From: Acidimicrobiia bacterium | GTDB lineage: Bacteria > Actinomycetota > Acidimicrobiia > Spongiisociales > UBA5794 | DNA length: 39,108 nucleotides | Direction: 5' to 3' | NCBI GenBank assembly: GCA_030066755.1 | Contig: JASJAX010000006.1 | Span: 74,583 to 113,690, forward strand | In this document: in pieces, positions 8,739 to 17,360 of the stretch | Position numbering within the stretch: position 1 is the first letter of the stretch | Layout: the number at the start of each line of letters is the position of its first letter | Translations under genes and position numbers: made by a program | Notes under the pieces: generated by a model | Database searches by the model: none | Told to the model about the DNA's origin: nothing | Seen by the model: only the letters and a program-made list of their open reading frames with translations

Positions 8739-9713
8739 ATGAAGGCCGTGACGTGTGTCGAACTCGGCCCGGCCGACCGACTGGAGCTTCAGGACGTTCC
8801 GGATCCGATTGCCGGTCCCGGGGAGGTCGTGATCGACGTCCATGCGGCCGCGTTGAACTTCCCCGACACCCTCATCATCCAGGGCAAGTACCAATTCCAG
8901 CCCGAGCTTCCGTTCACTCCCGGCGGTGAGGCGGCCGGAATCGTGTCTGCCGTCGGCGAGGGAGTTGCCGACGTCACCGTCGGTTCGCGCGTGCTCTCCG
9001 TCGGAATCCATGGGGCCTTCGCCGAGAAGTGGGCGGTGCCGGCGACGACGCTCATGCCGATGCCGGAGCACCTCACCTATGTCGAGGCGGCCGCATTCGG
9101 TCTCACGTACGGCACGTCGTACTACGCGCTCAAACAGCGGGCGAACCTCCAGGCGGGCGAGACGTTGCTCGTCCTCGGCGCGGCCGGAGGCGTCGGTGCG
9201 TCCGCCGTCGAGCTAGGGAAGGCGATGGGCGCAACGGTCATCGCCGCTGCATCGACGGAGGAGAAACTCGCCTTTGCGACCGACATGGGCGCCGACCACA
9301 CGATCAACTACGTCGACGGCGACCTCCGCAGCGGCATCAAGGAGCTCACCGACGGGCGCGGGGTCGATGTCGTCTACGACCCGGTGGGCGGCGACTACTC
9401 CGAGGCTGCCCTGCGCTCGATGGCGTGGAACGGCCGGTTCCTCGTGATCGGGTTTGCGTCGGGCACGATTCCTTCGATTCCGCTGAACCTCGCACTTCTG
9501 AAGGGCGTTTCGGTCGTCGGGGTCTTCTGGGGAAGCTGGGTCGGCAAGGATCCTGCAGCTTCCGCAGAGAACTTCGCTGAGCTGTTCGGCATGGTTGCCG
9601 AGGAGCGGCTCCATCCCCGAGTCACCGATGTGTACCCACTCGCAGACTACGAGGCGGCATACGGGGCGCTCACCGGGAGGAGGGCCCGGGGCAAGGTCGT
9701 GCTGACCGTCTGA
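8739..9713 (+). CDS. NADPH:quinone oxidoreductase-like zinc-independent MDR protein
   Basis: This 324-residue medium-chain dehydrogenase/reductase is of the quinone-reductase type. It has an N-terminal GroES-like domain (AGPGEVVIDVHAAALNFPDTLI and FTPGGEAAGIVSAVG), then a Rossmann domain with LVLGAAGGVGASAVELGKAMGA, and later GRGVDVVYDPVGG. The zinc-binding Cys/His cluster of alcohol dehydrogenases is absent. Related proteins reduce quinones or alpha,beta-unsaturated carbonyls and acyl-CoAs. It has its own promoter region with a palindrome upstream. The large BTAD regulator starts 27 bases after its stop. Confidence 0.9.
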   Translation: MKAVTCVELGPADRLELQDVPDPIAGPGEVVIDVHAAALNFPDTLIIQGKYQFQPELPFTPGGEAAGIVSAVGEGVADVTVGSRVLSVGIHGAFAEKWAVPATTLMPMPEHLTYVEAAAFGLTYGTSYYALKQRANLQAGETLLVLGAAGGVGASAVELGKAMGATVIAAASTEEKLAFATDMGADHTINYVDGDLRSGIKELTDGRGVDVVYDPVGGDYSEAALRSMAWNGRFLVIGFASGTIPSIPLNLALLKGVSVVGVFWGSWVGKDPAASAENFAELFGMVAEERLHPRVTDVYPLADYEAAYGALTGRRARGKVVLTV

Positions 9714-9740
9714 GGGGGAGCACCCGCACGACTACGTTGG

Positions 9741-12700
9741 GTGTCGACGACGCAGGTGAGGCGAGTGTTCGAGGTTCGAGTACTGGGGGATGTCGCGGTC
9801 ATCGCGGACGGGGGAGACCCGATCCGTCTTCGCAAACGCGAGCTCGAACTCATCGGCATGCTGTCGAGCCGGTTTGGCCGACTCGTCGCGGCGGACGTCT
9901 TGATCGAGGCCCTCTGGGGTGACGACCTGCCACAGAACCCCACCGGTGCCCTCCACACGGCCATGTCCCGACTCCGCACAGCGATCGGCAAAGACGGCGA
10001 CCGCGTCGCCACCGTGAGCTCCGCCTACCGACTGGACCTCGAGCCCGAGCAGGTTGATGCCCACCGCTTCGAAGAGCTCGTGGCAAGAGCTGAGGGGCTG
10101 CCGCCGGGCGAGGTCTCGACGCTGCTCGACCAGGCACTCTCGCTGTGGACTGGATCGGCGTACACCGGTCTCGAGGACAACGTGTTCCTCGCTCCTGAGG
10201 TGGCGCGTCTCGAGCAGCTGCGGCTCACTGCGCTGGAAGATCGGATCCGGGCGGATCTCCAAATCGGCCGGCGTCGGGGCCTCATCGCCGAGTTGACCCA
10301 ACTCACTGAGGAGCACCCGTACAACGAGGGTTTCTGGGGATTGCTGATGGAGTCGTTGTACGGATCGGGCCGCCAGAACGAAGCACTGGCGGCATTCCAG
10401 CGAGCTCGATACCGGTTGTCCGAGGACCTCGGTTTGGAACCGGGCCCTGCGCTGCGGCGGCTCGAGGAGTCGATCCTGCTGCATGATCGCGGACTGCGCA
10501 CCGAGTCGGTCGCCACCGGTTCGCTCAGGTGGCTGCGGACACCCGCGCCATGGACGAGCTTCGTCGGCCGGGAGGACGAGACAGAGCAGGTCCGCCGCCT
10601 CGTACGCAGCTCCCGGCTCGTGACGATCACCGGAATCGGAGGGATCGGCAAGAGCCGGCTCGCCTTCCATGTCGCGCAACAGCTCACGAACGACTACATC
10701 GACGGTGTCGGTTCGATTCGGTTCGACAAGGGTGATCCCGGCGGCTCCGCATTCAATGTGATCGCCGGCCTCCTCGGTGTCGACTCCTCCGGGACGCTTG
10801 CGATCGACCGGCTCGTCGACCTCCTCCGGGGACGAGAGTTGCTGCTGGTGGTCGATGGCGCCGAGGGCTCGACTGAGACGGCCGACCTCGTTCAGATCAT
10901 CCTGGGTGAGTGTCCTGGTGTCACGGTCCTTGCAGCCAGCCGCGTACCCCTCAGCATGGCGGGAGAAACGGTGTTCGCGCTCGGTCCGCTCGGTGTCGAC
11001 GGCGGTGGAACGTCGGCGGCCGTCGAGCTCTTCGTGGACCGGGCCACCGCTCGCGACCCGTCGATCCATCTCGATGCGGCATCGGGCCCGCTCATCGAGT
11101 CCGTGGTCCGGCAGCTCGACGGCGTCCCATTGGCGATCGAGCTCGCGGCGCTTCGTGCCGGCGTGTCACTCGAGTCGCTCGCCGACGAGTTCCGCGAGCG
11201 GCTCGACGGTTTGGTGACGACCGACACGACGGTGCCCCAGCGTCATCGCAGCCTCGTTGCTGCACTCGATGGTTCGTTCGATGCGTTGACGCCCCGTGCC
11301 CGAATGCTGCTCGATGCACTCTCGTTCTTCCGATCGCCGTGGACGGTCGACGACGCCGTTGCCGTTTCCGGTGCGGATGTGTCCGAGCCAGAGGCGAGGA
11401 GTTTGCTCGGCGAGCTGGTCGCTTCCTCGCTGGTCACGACGTCGGTTCACGGCGCCGGCTCGGCCTACACGCTGCTCAGTGTTGTGCGGACCCGATGCCG
11501 AGAGTCGCTGGGTCCAGTCGGGTTCGCCGAGTTGGCTTCGCGACACGCCGGGGTAGTGGAAGGGTGGAGCGGAACGACTCCGTATGAGTTCGGCGCCATG
11601 GACGGGATGCCGGAGAACGAGTGGGTTCGCCGGCTCGAGGTTCGTTTGCCTGATGTCCTCGCAGCGTTCAACTGGATGATCGACGAGACTCCCGATCGAG
11701 CTGCAGCGTTGTTTGCGCAGTTGCGTTGGTTCTGGTTCCGCGCCGACCTGTACTCGGTGGCCGAGGATCTCGCCCGTCGCATCCTCCTGACAACCGAAGG
11801 ATGGAGCACCGACCGGGCGTGGGTGATGCTGCTGCTCGGCGGCGCGCTCGAGCCGGGTGGCGACCTCGATTGGACGAACACGACGTTCTCCGTGCCCTCA
11901 CTTCGCATCAGGGAGCGACAGCGTCGCCATCTCGAGGAAGCACACCGCGGCGAGGAGGCGGTGGTGCTGCACCTGGCGGCCCGTGCGATGTTCGAGCGGG
12001 TCGGTGACCACCGCGGCCGGGCCAATGCCCAGGTCGGCCTGATCGGCGCGCTCGGAGCCGCAGGGCGCGTCGACGAAGCGCTGGAGGCGCTGGCGGAGGC
12101 ACGAGGCTCCGTGGACGAGCACGATCCGGAGTTCTCGGTACTCGTGCTTCGGCGGGTGGCATTCGACTCCATCGTCTTGCACTTGGCCGCCGGTGAGATG
12201 GAGCAGGCGCGGGCCGTTGCACAGGCGGAGATCGACCGGCTCACACCCGATGCCAACCCGTGGGTGGCGATCGCCATGCTGGACCGCCGGGCACGGGTTG
12301 CGCGTGCCGAGGCGGATCAGCGCACGGCCATCGCGCTGTATCGGCGAGCCATTGTCGAGTACGCCGCACCCAACAACTACATCGTCGAAGCGCTGCTCCA
12401 CGCGGAGATCGGGTTCCGTCACGTCTATCTGCTGGAGTACGACGAAGCCATGCGGAGCTTCGGCTCGGCGCTTCGTCTCGGGCGAGCGTACGGTCTGCCG
12501 CGGGTTGAGCCCTGGGTGCGCATCGGGCAAGCCCTCGCCGCAGGGCTCGCGGACTACGACGCCGACGTGGCGACCTATCTGGACGATGCCCTGCGCAAGT
12601 ACACCCGATTCAACGATCGGGATGGTCAGGCGCTCGTGATGATGGTCCGGGTCGTGCTCGCCGAGCAGCAGGAGGACTTCGAAAGCGCGCTCGACTTCGC

Positions 12701-12995
12701 CGGGTACGCGCTGCGGCTGCGTCCGCATGATGCGTTGGCGATCGGGCATCCGCTCCGGCAGTTCGCCCGGCGCGCCCTCGCGGATGGGGATGCGGGTCGT
12801 GCGGCCCGACTCTGGGGTGCGAGCATCGGAATCCGCAGCCGGGCGGGCTTGACGACACCGGCATGGCAGCGCGAGGACGACCTGGAAACCAGCCTGCGCG
12901 AGACGCTCGGTTCGGACGAGTTCACCCGTTCGTTTGATGCCGGCGTCGGCATGTCGGCCAACGAGGCGATCGACGACGCACTCGAACTCGTCTGA
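9741..12995 (+). CDS. Large BTAD (SARP-like) / NB-ARC / TPR transcriptional regulator
   Basis: The 1084-residue cytoplasmic regulator is of AfsR/MalT-like architecture. Residues 10-100 form an OmpR-like winged helix (RVLGDVAV, RKRELELIGMLSSRFGRLV, LHTAMSRLRTAIG). Residues 105-250 are the bacterial transcriptional activation domain, ending in EDLGLEPGPALRRLE. An NB-ARC-type ATPase follows, with P-loop TGIGGIGKSRLA at about 297-308, Walker B ELLLVVDGAE and PLAIELAALRAG. Residues from about 600 to the end form helical TPR-like repeats. Such proteins are switched by ATP and a ligand. The start is uncertain: GTG at 9741 lacks a ribosome site, and GTG at 9765 would begin directly at the winged helix. 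Its stop abuts the purM stop. Confidence 0.88.
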   Translation: MSTTQVRRVFEVRVLGDVAVIADGGDPIRLRKRELELIGMLSSRFGRLVAADVLIEALWGDDLPQNPTGALHTAMSRLRTAIGKDGDRVATVSSAYRLDLEPEQVDAHRFEELVARAEGLPPGEVSTLLDQALSLWTGSAYTGLEDNVFLAPEVARLEQLRLTALEDRIRADLQIGRRRGLIAELTQLTEEHPYNEGFWGLLMESLYGSGRQNEALAAFQRARYRLSEDLGLEPGPALRRLEESILLHDRGLRTESVATGSLRWLRTPAPWTSFVGREDETEQVRRLVRSSRLVTITGIGGIGKSRLAFHVAQQLTNDYIDGVGSIRFDKGDPGGSAFNVIAGLLGVDSSGTLAIDRLVDLLRGRELLLVVDGAEGSTETADLVQIILGECPGVTVLAASRVPLSMAGETVFALGPLGVDGGGTSAAVELFVDRATARDPSIHLDAASGPLIESVVRQLDGVPLAIELAALRAGVSLESLADEFRERLDGLVTTDTTVPQRHRSLVAALDGSFDALTPRARMLLDALSFFRSPWTVDDAVAVSGADVSEPEARSLLGELVASSLVTTSVHGAGSAYTLLSVVRTRCRESLGPVGFAELASRHAGVVEGWSGTTPYEFGAMDGMPENEWVRRLEVRLPDVLAAFNWMIDETPDRAAALFAQLRWFWFRADLYSVAEDLARRILLTTEGWSTDRAWVMLLLGGALEPGGDLDWTNTTFSVPSLRIRERQRRHLEEAHRGEEAVVLHLAARAMFERVGDHRGRANAQVGLIGALGAAGRVDEALEALAEARGSVDEHDPEFSVLVLRRVAFDSIVLHLAAGEMEQARAVAQAEIDRLTPDANPWVAIAMLDRRARVARAEADQRTAIALYRRAIVEYAAPNNYIVEALLHAEIGFRHVYLLEYDEAMRSFGSALRLGRAYGLPRVEPWVRIGQALAAGLADYDADVATYLDDALRKYTRFNDRDGQALVMMVRVVLAEQQEDFESALDFAGYALRLRPHDALAIGHPLRQFARRALADGDAGRAARLWGASIGIRSRAGLTTPAWQREDDLETSLRETLGSDEFTRSFDAGVGMSANEAIDDALELV

Positions 12996-14000
12996 TCAGC
13001 GGAGCTCGACGTCGCCGACTCCAGCCGTGACGGATCCGATCGGGCGCGCCGGGCGGCCGGCTGCCTCGAGGGTCGCCACGGCGAGGTCGGCGTTCGACGG
13101 ATCGACGACTGCGACGAACCCGATGCCCATGTTGAAGGTCCGGAACAACTCAGCGGGCGGCGCTCCCGAGAGGTTCGCCATCGAGACGAACACTGCGGGC
13201 GGTGTCCACGTTGTCGTGTCGATCTCGGCTCCGCAGCCGGTGGGGAGGACCCGCGGCAGATTCCCCGGAAGCCCTCCGCCGGTGATGTGGGCCAGGCCGT
13301 TGACCGGGACGGCGTCGAGCAGACTGAGCACGGCCGGGGTGTAGAGGATCGAGGGCTCGAGGAGGCGGTCCGTGCCGCCCGGGATGACGGACGCCGGGTC
13401 GTCGATCTCGCTGATCAGCTTCCGAACGAGCGAGAAGCCGTTCGATCGGAGATTCGGGCTCTCGAGTCCGATGATCACGTCGCCGACCGCGACGGCGGAT
13501 CCGTCGATCTCGTGGCCCGCCTCCACGACGCCGAGCGCGGCACCGGCGACATCGAACGCGTCGGCCTCCATGACTCCGGGGTGCTCGGCGGTCTCGCCGC
13601 CGAGGAGGGCGACTCCGGCTTCCTCACATGCGCCTGCGATCGACGTGACGATCGTTGCCACCATGTCGACGTCGATCCGGCCGACGGCCATGTAATCGGT
13701 CATCGCAATCGGTCTCGCTCCGGCGGCCACGAGGTCGTCGATACACATGGCGACGAGATCCCAGCCCAGGCCGTCGAGTTTGCCCGTCTGTCGTGCCAGT
13801 TCGGCCTTGGTACCCACTCCGTCCGTCGACATCATGAGGATCGGGTTCTCGTAGCCGGGCGGGATGGTGATACCGGCGGCGAATCCGCCGAAGCCTCCAA
13901 CCACACCGTCGTGCCAGGTCTTCGTGACGGCCGGCTTGATCCGATCGACGACCCGGTCCGCTGCTTCGAGATCGACCCCGGCGTCGCGGTACGAGGTCAC
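12996..14000 (-). CDS. purM: Phosphoribosylformylglycinamidine cyclo-ligase
   Basis: This enzyme performs the fifth step of purine synthesis: ATP-dependent closure of FGAM to AIR. The 334 residues carry SYRDAGVDLEAADRVVDRIK at the start, STDGVGTKAELA, MCIDDLVAAGARP, LLGGETAEHPGVM and HITGGGLPGNLPRVLP, all characteristic of PurM. The start is a GTG overlapping the purF stop in a GTGA junction; an upstream extension in the same frame lies inside purF and has no homology. It is co-transcribed with purF on the minus strand. Its 3' end meets the BTAD regulator's stop with no space between (TGATCA). Confidence 0.96.
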   Translation of the reverse strand: MTSYRDAGVDLEAADRVVDRIKPAVTKTWHDGVVGGFGGFAAGITIPPGYENPILMMSTDGVGTKAELARQTGKLDGLGWDLVAMCIDDLVAAGARPIAMTDYMAVGRIDVDMVATIVTSIAGACEEAGVALLGGETAEHPGVMEADAFDVAGAALGVVEAGHEIDGSAVAVGDVIIGLESPNLRSNGFSLVRKLISEIDDPASVIPGGTDRLLEPSILYTPAVLSLLDAVPVNGLAHITGGGLPGNLPRVLPTGCGAEIDTTTWTPPAVFVSMANLSGAPPAELFRTFNMGIGFVAVVDPSNADLAVATLEAAGRPARPIGSVTAGVGDVELR

Positions 14001-15439
14001 GGCAGTGTCTCGCCGACCGGGTGTTCGAGCTGATACTTGTCGGTCGTGATGGGCAGATCGGTTGGGTACGACCCGGAGAGGCACGCAGTGCAGAATCCGC
14101 CTCCCGGCGCTCCGGTTGCCTCGAGGAGGCGATCGAGCTCCAGGTAGGCGAGCGAGTCGACGCCCAGGAACCCGGCGATCTCGTCGATCGAGCGGTCCGC
14201 AGCGAGCAGTGTTGATCGGTCGCCGGTGTCCATGCCGTAGAAGCACGGCCACCGGTACGGAGGCGAGGAGATACGAAGGTGAACCTCGGTTGCGCCCGCT
14301 TCGCGGACCATCGTCACGAGTTGGCGGGTCGTCGAGCCCCGCACAATCGAGTCGTCGACGAGCACAACCCGCCGACCTTTGAGCTCGCCGGGCATCGGGT
14401 TGAGCTTCATTCGGATTCCGCGGTCGCGCATGGTCTGAGCAGGCGAGATGAACGTCCGGCCGACGTAACGGTTCTTCATCAGTCCGTCGACGTAGGGGAT
14501 GCCGGTCGCCTTGGCGTAGCCCTGGGCGGCTGGGATTCCCGACTCGGGGACCGGAACGATGACATCGGCCTCGGCCGGCGCTTGTTCAGCGAGCTGCTGT
14601 CCCATGTGCCGCCGGGCGGCGTGGATGTTCTGTCCGTAGAGCAGTGAGTCCGGGCGAGCGAAGTAGACGAACTCGAAGAGGCAGAGGCGGGCCTCCGACT
14701 GCTCGAACGGATGGTGGCTCGCGATACCCTCCTCGTTGATCACGACCATTTCGCCCGGTTCCACCTCGCGGACAAAGGTGGCGCCGATGATGTCCAGCGC
14801 AGCCGTCTCCGATGCGATCACCCATCCCTCGTCGAGTCGGCCGAGGCAGAGGGGCCGGAACCCGTGCGGATCCCGCACGCCGACGAGCGTGCTGCGATCC
14901 ATGACGGCAAGTGAGAACGCGCCTTCGAAGTGCGGCAGAGTCGTGAGGAGAGCGTCGACGAGGCCGATCTCGCGCACCGCCATCGCCTGGTAGATCGCTT
15001 CCGTCATCAGCTCCGAGTCAGTGGTGGCGAAGAGCTTGCCGATCTCGACCGAGAGCTGCTGGGTGTTGGTCAGGTTGCCGTTGTGTGAGAGGGCAATCCC
15101 GTTGGCGCCGATCGGCCGATAGACGGGTTGCGAGTTCTGCCAGACGGATGACCCGGTCGTCGAGTAGCGGTTGTGGCCGATGGCGATGTCGCCGGTCAAC
15201 GCGGTGAGCATGGTCTCGTCGAACACCTGGGCGACCAGACCGAGCTCCTTGACCACCGTCATGCGCTCGCCGTCGGACACAGCGATGCCGGCGCTCTCCT
15301 GGCCACGATGCTGCAGTGCGTAGAGGCCGAAGTAGGTCAGCCGGGCCGTATCGGCACCGGGCGCCCAAACCCCGAACACGCCGCAGGCTTCACCGGGGCG
15401 ATCGGGGAGGGTGGGTTCGGGAAGCGGGCTCTCCAGCAC
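13997..15439 (-). CDS. purF: Amidophosphoribosyltransferase
   Basis: This is the first committed step of purine synthesis, making 5-phosphoribosylamine from PRPP and glutamine. The 480 residues comprise an N-terminal Ntn-type glutaminase domain and a phosphoribosyltransferase domain with the PRPP loop VVLVDDSIVRGSTT. Cys19 in GEACGVFGV should become the N-terminal nucleophile after propeptide removal; LQHRGQESAGIA is also diagnostic. The conserved CTACLSG segment near the C-terminus belongs to the group with Fe-S-ligand cysteines. The GTG start has no ribosome site but lies 7 bases after a TACACT hexamer, so the mRNA may be leaderless. purM follows. Confidence 0.97.
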   Translation of the reverse strand: MLESPLPEPTLPDRPGEACGVFGVWAPGADTARLTYFGLYALQHRGQESAGIAVSDGERMTVVKELGLVAQVFDETMLTALTGDIAIGHNRYSTTGSSVWQNSQPVYRPIGANGIALSHNGNLTNTQQLSVEIGKLFATTDSELMTEAIYQAMAVREIGLVDALLTTLPHFEGAFSLAVMDRSTLVGVRDPHGFRPLCLGRLDEGWVIASETAALDIIGATFVREVEPGEMVVINEEGIASHHPFEQSEARLCLFEFVYFARPDSLLYGQNIHAARRHMGQQLAEQAPAEADVIVPVPESGIPAAQGYAKATGIPYVDGLMKNRYVGRTFISPAQTMRDRGIRMKLNPMPGELKGRRVVLVDDSIVRGSTTRQLVTMVREAGATEVHLRISSPPYRWPCFYGMDTGDRSTLLAADRSIDEIAGFLGVDSLAYLELDRLLEATGAPGGGFCTACLSGSYPTDLPITTDKYQLEHPVGETLP

Positions 15440-15452
15440 TGCGCGCAGTGTA
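15437..15452 (-). promoter_or_regulatory. purF -10 element and perfect palindrome over the start codon
   Basis: On the minus strand TACACT (15452-15447) fits an actinobacterial TANNNT -10, and the purF GTG begins after a 7-base interval, the spacing expected if transcription starts at the GTG. CACTGCGCGCAGTG (15437-15450) is a perfect 14-base palindrome overlapping both elements, a position where a bound protein would block initiation. No good -35 box is visible. Confidence 0.45.
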
Positions 15453-15517
15453 GGCCGTGCCGCTTGCGGCGAGAGTCACGCCGGTACGACGGGGGTACGA
15501 TCGAGCGGGGAGGTGCC

Positions 15518-16036
15518 ATGAAATCGATCGAGTTGCGTCGTCATACGGCCAACGAAGGCGATCGGCTCACGGATGAAGGCGCCGCAGCTGCGGTTCAGAT
15601 CGGGACCGCGCTCGTTGGTGACTACGCCGTGGCAGTGTCTACCGGGGCACAACGGGCGACCCAGACGCTCGGCTGCATGCTCGCCGGTCTCGGGCAGCCG
15701 GTACCGGGTGGGGTTGTCGTGGTCGAGCAGCTGCGTTCCCAGGTCGAGGATCGATGGCGTGCGGCATATCGAGCCGCAGGTGCCGGGGATCTGGCGTCGT
15801 TACGAGCGGCGGATCCCGACCTCGTGGAGGAGGACGCTGCGGCGCTCGCATCGGGTCTCCGTGCAGTGCTGGCCATGGTGCCGGATGGCGGTCGAGCCCT
15901 CGTTGTGGGCCACAGCCCGACAAACGAGGCCGCCATCTTCGGCCTCACCGGGGTCGTGGTGGCGCCGCTCGGCAAGGGGGAGGGCGTCGTGGTGACGGCC
16001 GATTCGGACGGGTTTGCGGTCACCCCGATCGACTAG
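15518..16036 (+). CDS. Histidine phosphatase superfamily (SixA/phosphoglycerate-mutase-like) protein
   Basis: This 172-residue protein has the core motif LRRHTAN (Arg8, nucleophile His9), STGAQRATQT in place of the usual S-x-x-x-R-A-x-Q-T segment, and VVGHSPTNEA carrying the second catalytic His. These are the short branch-2-like features of SixA-type phosphohistidine phosphatases and small phosphoesterases. The substrate is unknown. The ATG is preceded by GGGGAGG; a longer upstream reading frame runs antisense to purF and was discarded. It is divergent from purF with a TACGAT -10-like hexamer at 15496-15501. Its 3' end overlaps the convergent monooxygenase gene by 17 bases. Confidence 0.88.
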   Translation: MKSIELRRHTANEGDRLTDEGAAAAVQIGTALVGDYAVAVSTGAQRATQTLGCMLAGLGQPVPGGVVVVEQLRSQVEDRWRAAYRAAGAGDLASLRAADPDLVEEDAAALASGLRAVLAMVPDGGRALVVGHSPTNEAAIFGLTGVVVAPLGKGEGVVVTADSDGFAVTPID

Positions 16037-17336
16037 CCAGCGCCTGAGCGGCCGTGTCGACCTCGCGTTGCATCAACCGCAGGTACGGGAAGTAGTCCAC
16101 CTGAATGGTGTGGCGGGGGACATCGACATACCGGCGGCGGAGGCCGTCCTGGTCCTCGGCGATGCTGGCGTGCATCTCACCCCGTGAAGGGACCGGTGCG
16201 CCGCGCAGCAGGCGTGCCACCCACTCGGCCTGTTGCTCGACCAGCGGCATGATGGCGCCGAGCGGCTGGATCAGCCCCATGAAGAAGAGGCCGGGTCGAT
16301 CCGGGTGGATCACCTTTCGATAGAGCGGGATGACGTTGTCTTTCACGGTGAGCACATCGTCGGAGAGGAACGGGAAGCTGATCCGGTAGCCGGTGGCGTA
16401 GATCACGAGATCGGCTCGTGACGCGGTGCCGTCGGCGAACCGCACTTTCCCGTTGTCCAGCCGCTCGATGTTCGGCTTCATGATGATCTTGCCGTCCCGT
16501 ACCAGTTGCAGCAGCTCCTGGGACATCGTCGGGTGCTCCTCGAGCAGCTTGTGGCGCGGGATCGGCACCCCGTAGCTCGCCTGGCGGCCTCGGGCCGCCA
16601 GCAACATGGCGCGGTAGGGGATACGTTGCAGCCAGAGGGGAAGCCGGGCGAACGTCGGCGACGTGTACGAGTCGGTCGGTCGGCCGAGGAACCAGCGGGG
16701 CAGGATGTAGGCGCTGCGCCGGGTCGAGAGCACGGTCGATCGGGCATGCTGTGCGGCCTCGACGGCGATGTCCGTCCCGGAATTCCCGATGCCGACGACG
16801 ATGACGTCCTTGTCCACCAGAACGTCCGGGGTGCGGTAGTCGTGAGAGTGGATCACTTCCCCGGTGAACGTCCCGGGGAAGTCCGGCCAGCTGGGATTCC
16901 AATGGTGGCCGTTGGCGACGAGCACGGCGTCATAGGTTCGGGTCTCGGGCGTGCCACCGTCGACCGACGTCGCCGTGACGTCCCAGGTGCCCTCTGCCTC
17001 GCCCGGAGTCACCTGCTCGACCCGGGTTCGGAACGTCACCCGTGGCTTCAGCCGGAAGTGCTCGGCATACGACTCGAAGTACTCGAGCACCTGCGAGTGA
17101 TGGAGGTAGTGGGGCCACTCCTCCGGCATCGGGAAGTCGGAGAAGCGCATGCGCTCCTTCGAGGTGTCGATGTGGAGCGAGGCGTAGGCGGAGGATCGGC
17201 CGTTGTCGTTGCCGTAGCGCCAGTTCCCGCCGATATCGGAGCCGAGCTCGAACCAGTCGTAGTCGATGCTCTGTTGTCGCAGCACCTTGGCCGACACGAG
17301 CCCCGATGCTCCAGCCCCGATGATGCAGACCTTCAT
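16020..17336 (-). CDS. Flavin-containing monooxygenase (FMO-type)
   Basis: This 438-residue FAD- and NADPH-dependent class B monooxygenase oxygenates N or S atoms or carries out Baeyer-Villiger-type reactions. Visible motifs are the FAD loop GAGASG at residues 7-12, the FMO fingerprint region FTGEVIHSHDYR near residue 155, the NADPH loop VVGIGNSGTD, and ATGYRISFPFL near residue 310. The start is placed at ATG before KVCIIGAG; an in-frame GTG seven codons upstream is possible. It lies 24 bases downstream of the sulfatase on the same strand, so the two are likely co-transcribed. The substrate is not deducible; trimethylamine-type and ketone substrates are both found in the family. Confidence 0.9.
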   Translation of the reverse strand: MKVCIIGAGASGLVSAKVLRQQSIDYDWFELGSDIGGNWRYGNDNGRSSAYASLHIDTSKERMRFSDFPMPEEWPHYLHHSQVLEYFESYAEHFRLKPRVTFRTRVEQVTPGEAEGTWDVTATSVDGGTPETRTYDAVLVANGHHWNPSWPDFPGTFTGEVIHSHDYRTPDVLVDKDVIVVGIGNSGTDIAVEAAQHARSTVLSTRRSAYILPRWFLGRPTDSYTSPTFARLPLWLQRIPYRAMLLAARGRQASYGVPIPRHKLLEEHPTMSQELLQLVRDGKIIMKPNIERLDNGKVRFADGTASRADLVIYATGYRISFPFLSDDVLTVKDNVIPLYRKVIHPDRPGLFFMGLIQPLGAIMPLVEQQAEWVARLLRGAPVPSRGEMHASIAEDQDGLRRRYVDVPRHTIQVDYFPYLRLMQREVDTAAQALASRSG

Positions 17337-17360
17337 GGGGCGGGAGCGTACTCCCACCGG

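Noticed and set aside
9732-11069. Minus-strand open frame of 445 codons
   Set aside because: Antisense to the BTAD regulator, whose domains are unambiguous; the antisense product has no recognisable domain.
14001-14252. N-terminal extension of purM by 84 codons
   Set aside because: It lies within purF in another frame, is Arg/Pro-rich without homology, and the GTGA junction gives a normal PurM start.
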